Below the pieces are notes generated by a model, which did not search any database, was not told the DNA's origin, and saw only the letters and a program-made list of their open reading frames with translations. Source: an uncultured Clostridium sp. (GTDB lineage Bacteria; Bacillota; Clostridia; Clostridiales; Clostridiaceae). Taken from it: a stretch of DNA of 6,492 bases. Location of the stretch: NCBI GenBank assembly GCA_946575275.1, contig CAMNZV010000097.1, positions 1 through 6,492 on the forward strand. Reading direction: 5' to 3'. A program made the translations under genes and the position numbers. Below, one piece after another: positions 5,418 to 6,492 of the stretch. Position 1 is the stretch's first letter; the number at the start of each line of letters is the position of its first letter.

Positions 5418-6266
5418 ATGGGCAAAATAATTAATGGCCGGGATATTGCAGATAAAATAAAAGAGGAAATTAAAACCTTAGTAAATAAAAGAATTTCAGA
5501 GGGTAAACTTAGACCTAAAATAGTTTCAATTCTAGTAGGAAATGATGGTGGATCTATATATTACATGAATAGTCAGGAAAAGGTAGCGCTATCATTAGGT
5601 TTAGAGTTTGAAAAGATAATATTAGATGAAAATATACCTGAAGAATTATTAATTGATAAAATTAATAATTTTAATAATGATAATAAAATAAGTGGAATTA
5701 TGCTTCAAGTTCCTCTTCCTAAAAACTTAAATGAAAAAAAAATAATTAACACAATATCACCAAATAAGGATATTGATTGTTTAACAAGTGAAAATGTGGG
5801 AAAACTATATTTGGGAGAGGATGGATTTGTTCCATGTACCCCTAATTCAGTTATTACAATACTAAAAAGATTAAATATTGATTTAACTGGAAAAAATGCA
5901 GTTGTATTAGGTAGAAGTAATATTGTTGGAAAACCAGTTTCACAATTACTTTTAAATGAAAATGCAACAGTTACTATTTGTCATTCTAGGACTAAAAATT
6001 TAAAGGATATAACAAAAAAAGCAGATATACTTATAGTTGCAATTGGTAAACCGAAATTTTTAGATGATACATATGTTAATGAAGATACAATTGTAATAGA
6101 TGTTGGGACATCATCTTTTGAAGGTAAGATAACAGGAGATGTTGATTTTGATAAGGTTATAAGTAAAGCTGCTATGGTAACACCCGTTCCAGGAGGTGTT
6201 GGGGCATTAACTACAACTCTTTTAATTAAAAATGCATGTGAGGCAATGGAGAAAAATGAAGATTAA
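5418..6266 (+). CDS. folD: FolD: methylenetetrahydrofolate dehydrogenase, cyclohydrolase activity doubtful
   Basis: This is a 282-residue cytoplasmic enzyme of the usual FolD length. FolD oxidises 5,10-methylene-THF to methenyl-THF with NAD(P)+, and in most species also hydrolyses methenyl-THF to 10-formyl-THF for purine and formyl-Met synthesis. Visible motifs are Tyr49 of the YxxxK segment, MLQVPLP (95-101), [14 protein letters not shown] (117-130), FVPCTP (137-142), the nucleotide-binding [13 protein letters not shown] (162-174), TVTICHSRT (184-192), GDVDF (240-244) and TPVPGGVG (255-262). The catalytic Lys of YxxxK (K54 in E. coli, K56 in human MTHFD1) is Gln53 here, and the Gly of DVDG is Cys121. 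Both suggest weak or absent cyclohydrolase activity, with a separate cyclohydrolase such as FchA doing that step. AGGAGG lies five bases before the ATG. The end overlaps xseA by 11 bases. Confidence 0.94.
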   Translation: MGKIINGRDIADKIKEEIKTLVNKRISEGKLRPKIVSILVGNDGGSIYYMNSQEKVALSLGLEFEKIILDENIPEELLIDKINNFNNDNKISGIMLQVPLPKNLNEKKIINTISPNKDIDCLTSENVGKLYLGEDGFVPCTPNSVITILKRLNIDLTGKNAVVLGRSNIVGKPVSQLLLNENATVTICHSRTKNLKDITKKADILIVAIGKPKFLDDTYVNEDTIVIDVGTSSFEGKITGDVDFDKVISKAAMVTPVPGGVGALTTTLLIKNACEAMEKNED

Positions 6267-6492
6267 GATTTTATCTGTATTTGAGGTTAACAATTATTTA
6301 AAAAAAATAATTGATAATGATTTTATACTAAATAATCTCTCTGTTAAAGGAGAGATTTCTAATTTAAAATATCATTCAAGTGGACATATTTACTTTTCCT
6401 TAAAAGACAATACTTCAAAAATAAATTGTGTTATGTTTAAAAGTAGTGCAATTAAATTAAGCTTTAAGCTTAAAGAAGGTATGAATGTAATT
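6256..6492 (+). CDS. xseA: Exodeoxyribonuclease VII large subunit, N-terminal part (runs off the window)
   Basis: This open frame, 79 codons to the window edge, begins [20 protein letters not shown]. It is the N-terminal OB-fold domain of XseA, which with XseB forms exonuclease VII, a cytoplasmic single-strand DNA exonuclease. The family hallmark is clear: [20 protein letters not shown] at residues 28-47, followed by SLKD and later VMFK, which match the usual 'KGEISN-x-x-x-H-x-SGH-x-YF-x-LKD...VMF' pattern. The nuclease domain lies beyond the window. The ATG sits inside the last codons of folD, in another frame, with GGAG four bases upstream, so its translation is probably coupled to folD. 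Order nusB-folD-xseA is common in Firmicutes, and xseB would be expected next. Confidence 0.95.
   Translation, partial: MKIKILSVFEVNNYLKKIIDNDFILNNLSVKGEISNLKYHSSGHIYFSLKDNTSKINCVMFKSSAIKLSFKLKEGMNVI

Overview
The window is AT-rich, and every gene reads on the + strand. It looks like a chromosomal segment of an endospore-forming Firmicute, most likely a Clostridium-type anaerobe. The reasons are a near-complete spoIIIA sporulation operon, strong AGGAGG ribosome sites before almost every gene, A/T-ending codons, and the order spoIIIA - asp23/yqhY - nusB - folD - xseA. In Bacillus the accB-accC pair sits between spoIIIAH and yqhY; it is absent here.

Region 1 (1-4384) is the spoIIIA operon: the 3' part of spoIIIAA, then spoIIIAB, AC, AD, AE, AF, AG and AH. 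The genes overlap or lie 2-39 bases apart. The products build the channel ('feeding tube') in the mother-cell membrane around the forespore. SpoIIIAA is the ATPase, AB a GspF-like platform, AC/AD/AE membrane proteins, and AF/AG/AH carry ring-building domains in the intermembrane space. The spoIIIAA frame has a TAA at 29-31 where the family has a Leu codon, so the gene is read here as interrupted. Every other spoIIIA gene is intact.

Region 2 (4385-4896) is a single-gene unit: a predicted extended -10 promoter, an Asp23/YqhY-family gene, and a strong intrinsic terminator.

Region 3 (about 4925-6492) is a housekeeping cluster with its own predicted promoter: nusB (antitermination and rRNA transcription), folD (one-carbon folate metabolism) and the start of xseA (exonuclease VII large subunit), which runs off the window. 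FolD lacks the lysine needed for cyclohydrolase activity and has a second change at a conserved active-site position, so it may be a dehydrogenase only.

I found no mobile elements, CRISPR arrays, tRNA or rRNA genes. I see no wholly new system. The points most worth a second look are the spoIIIAA nonsense codon and the altered FolD active site.
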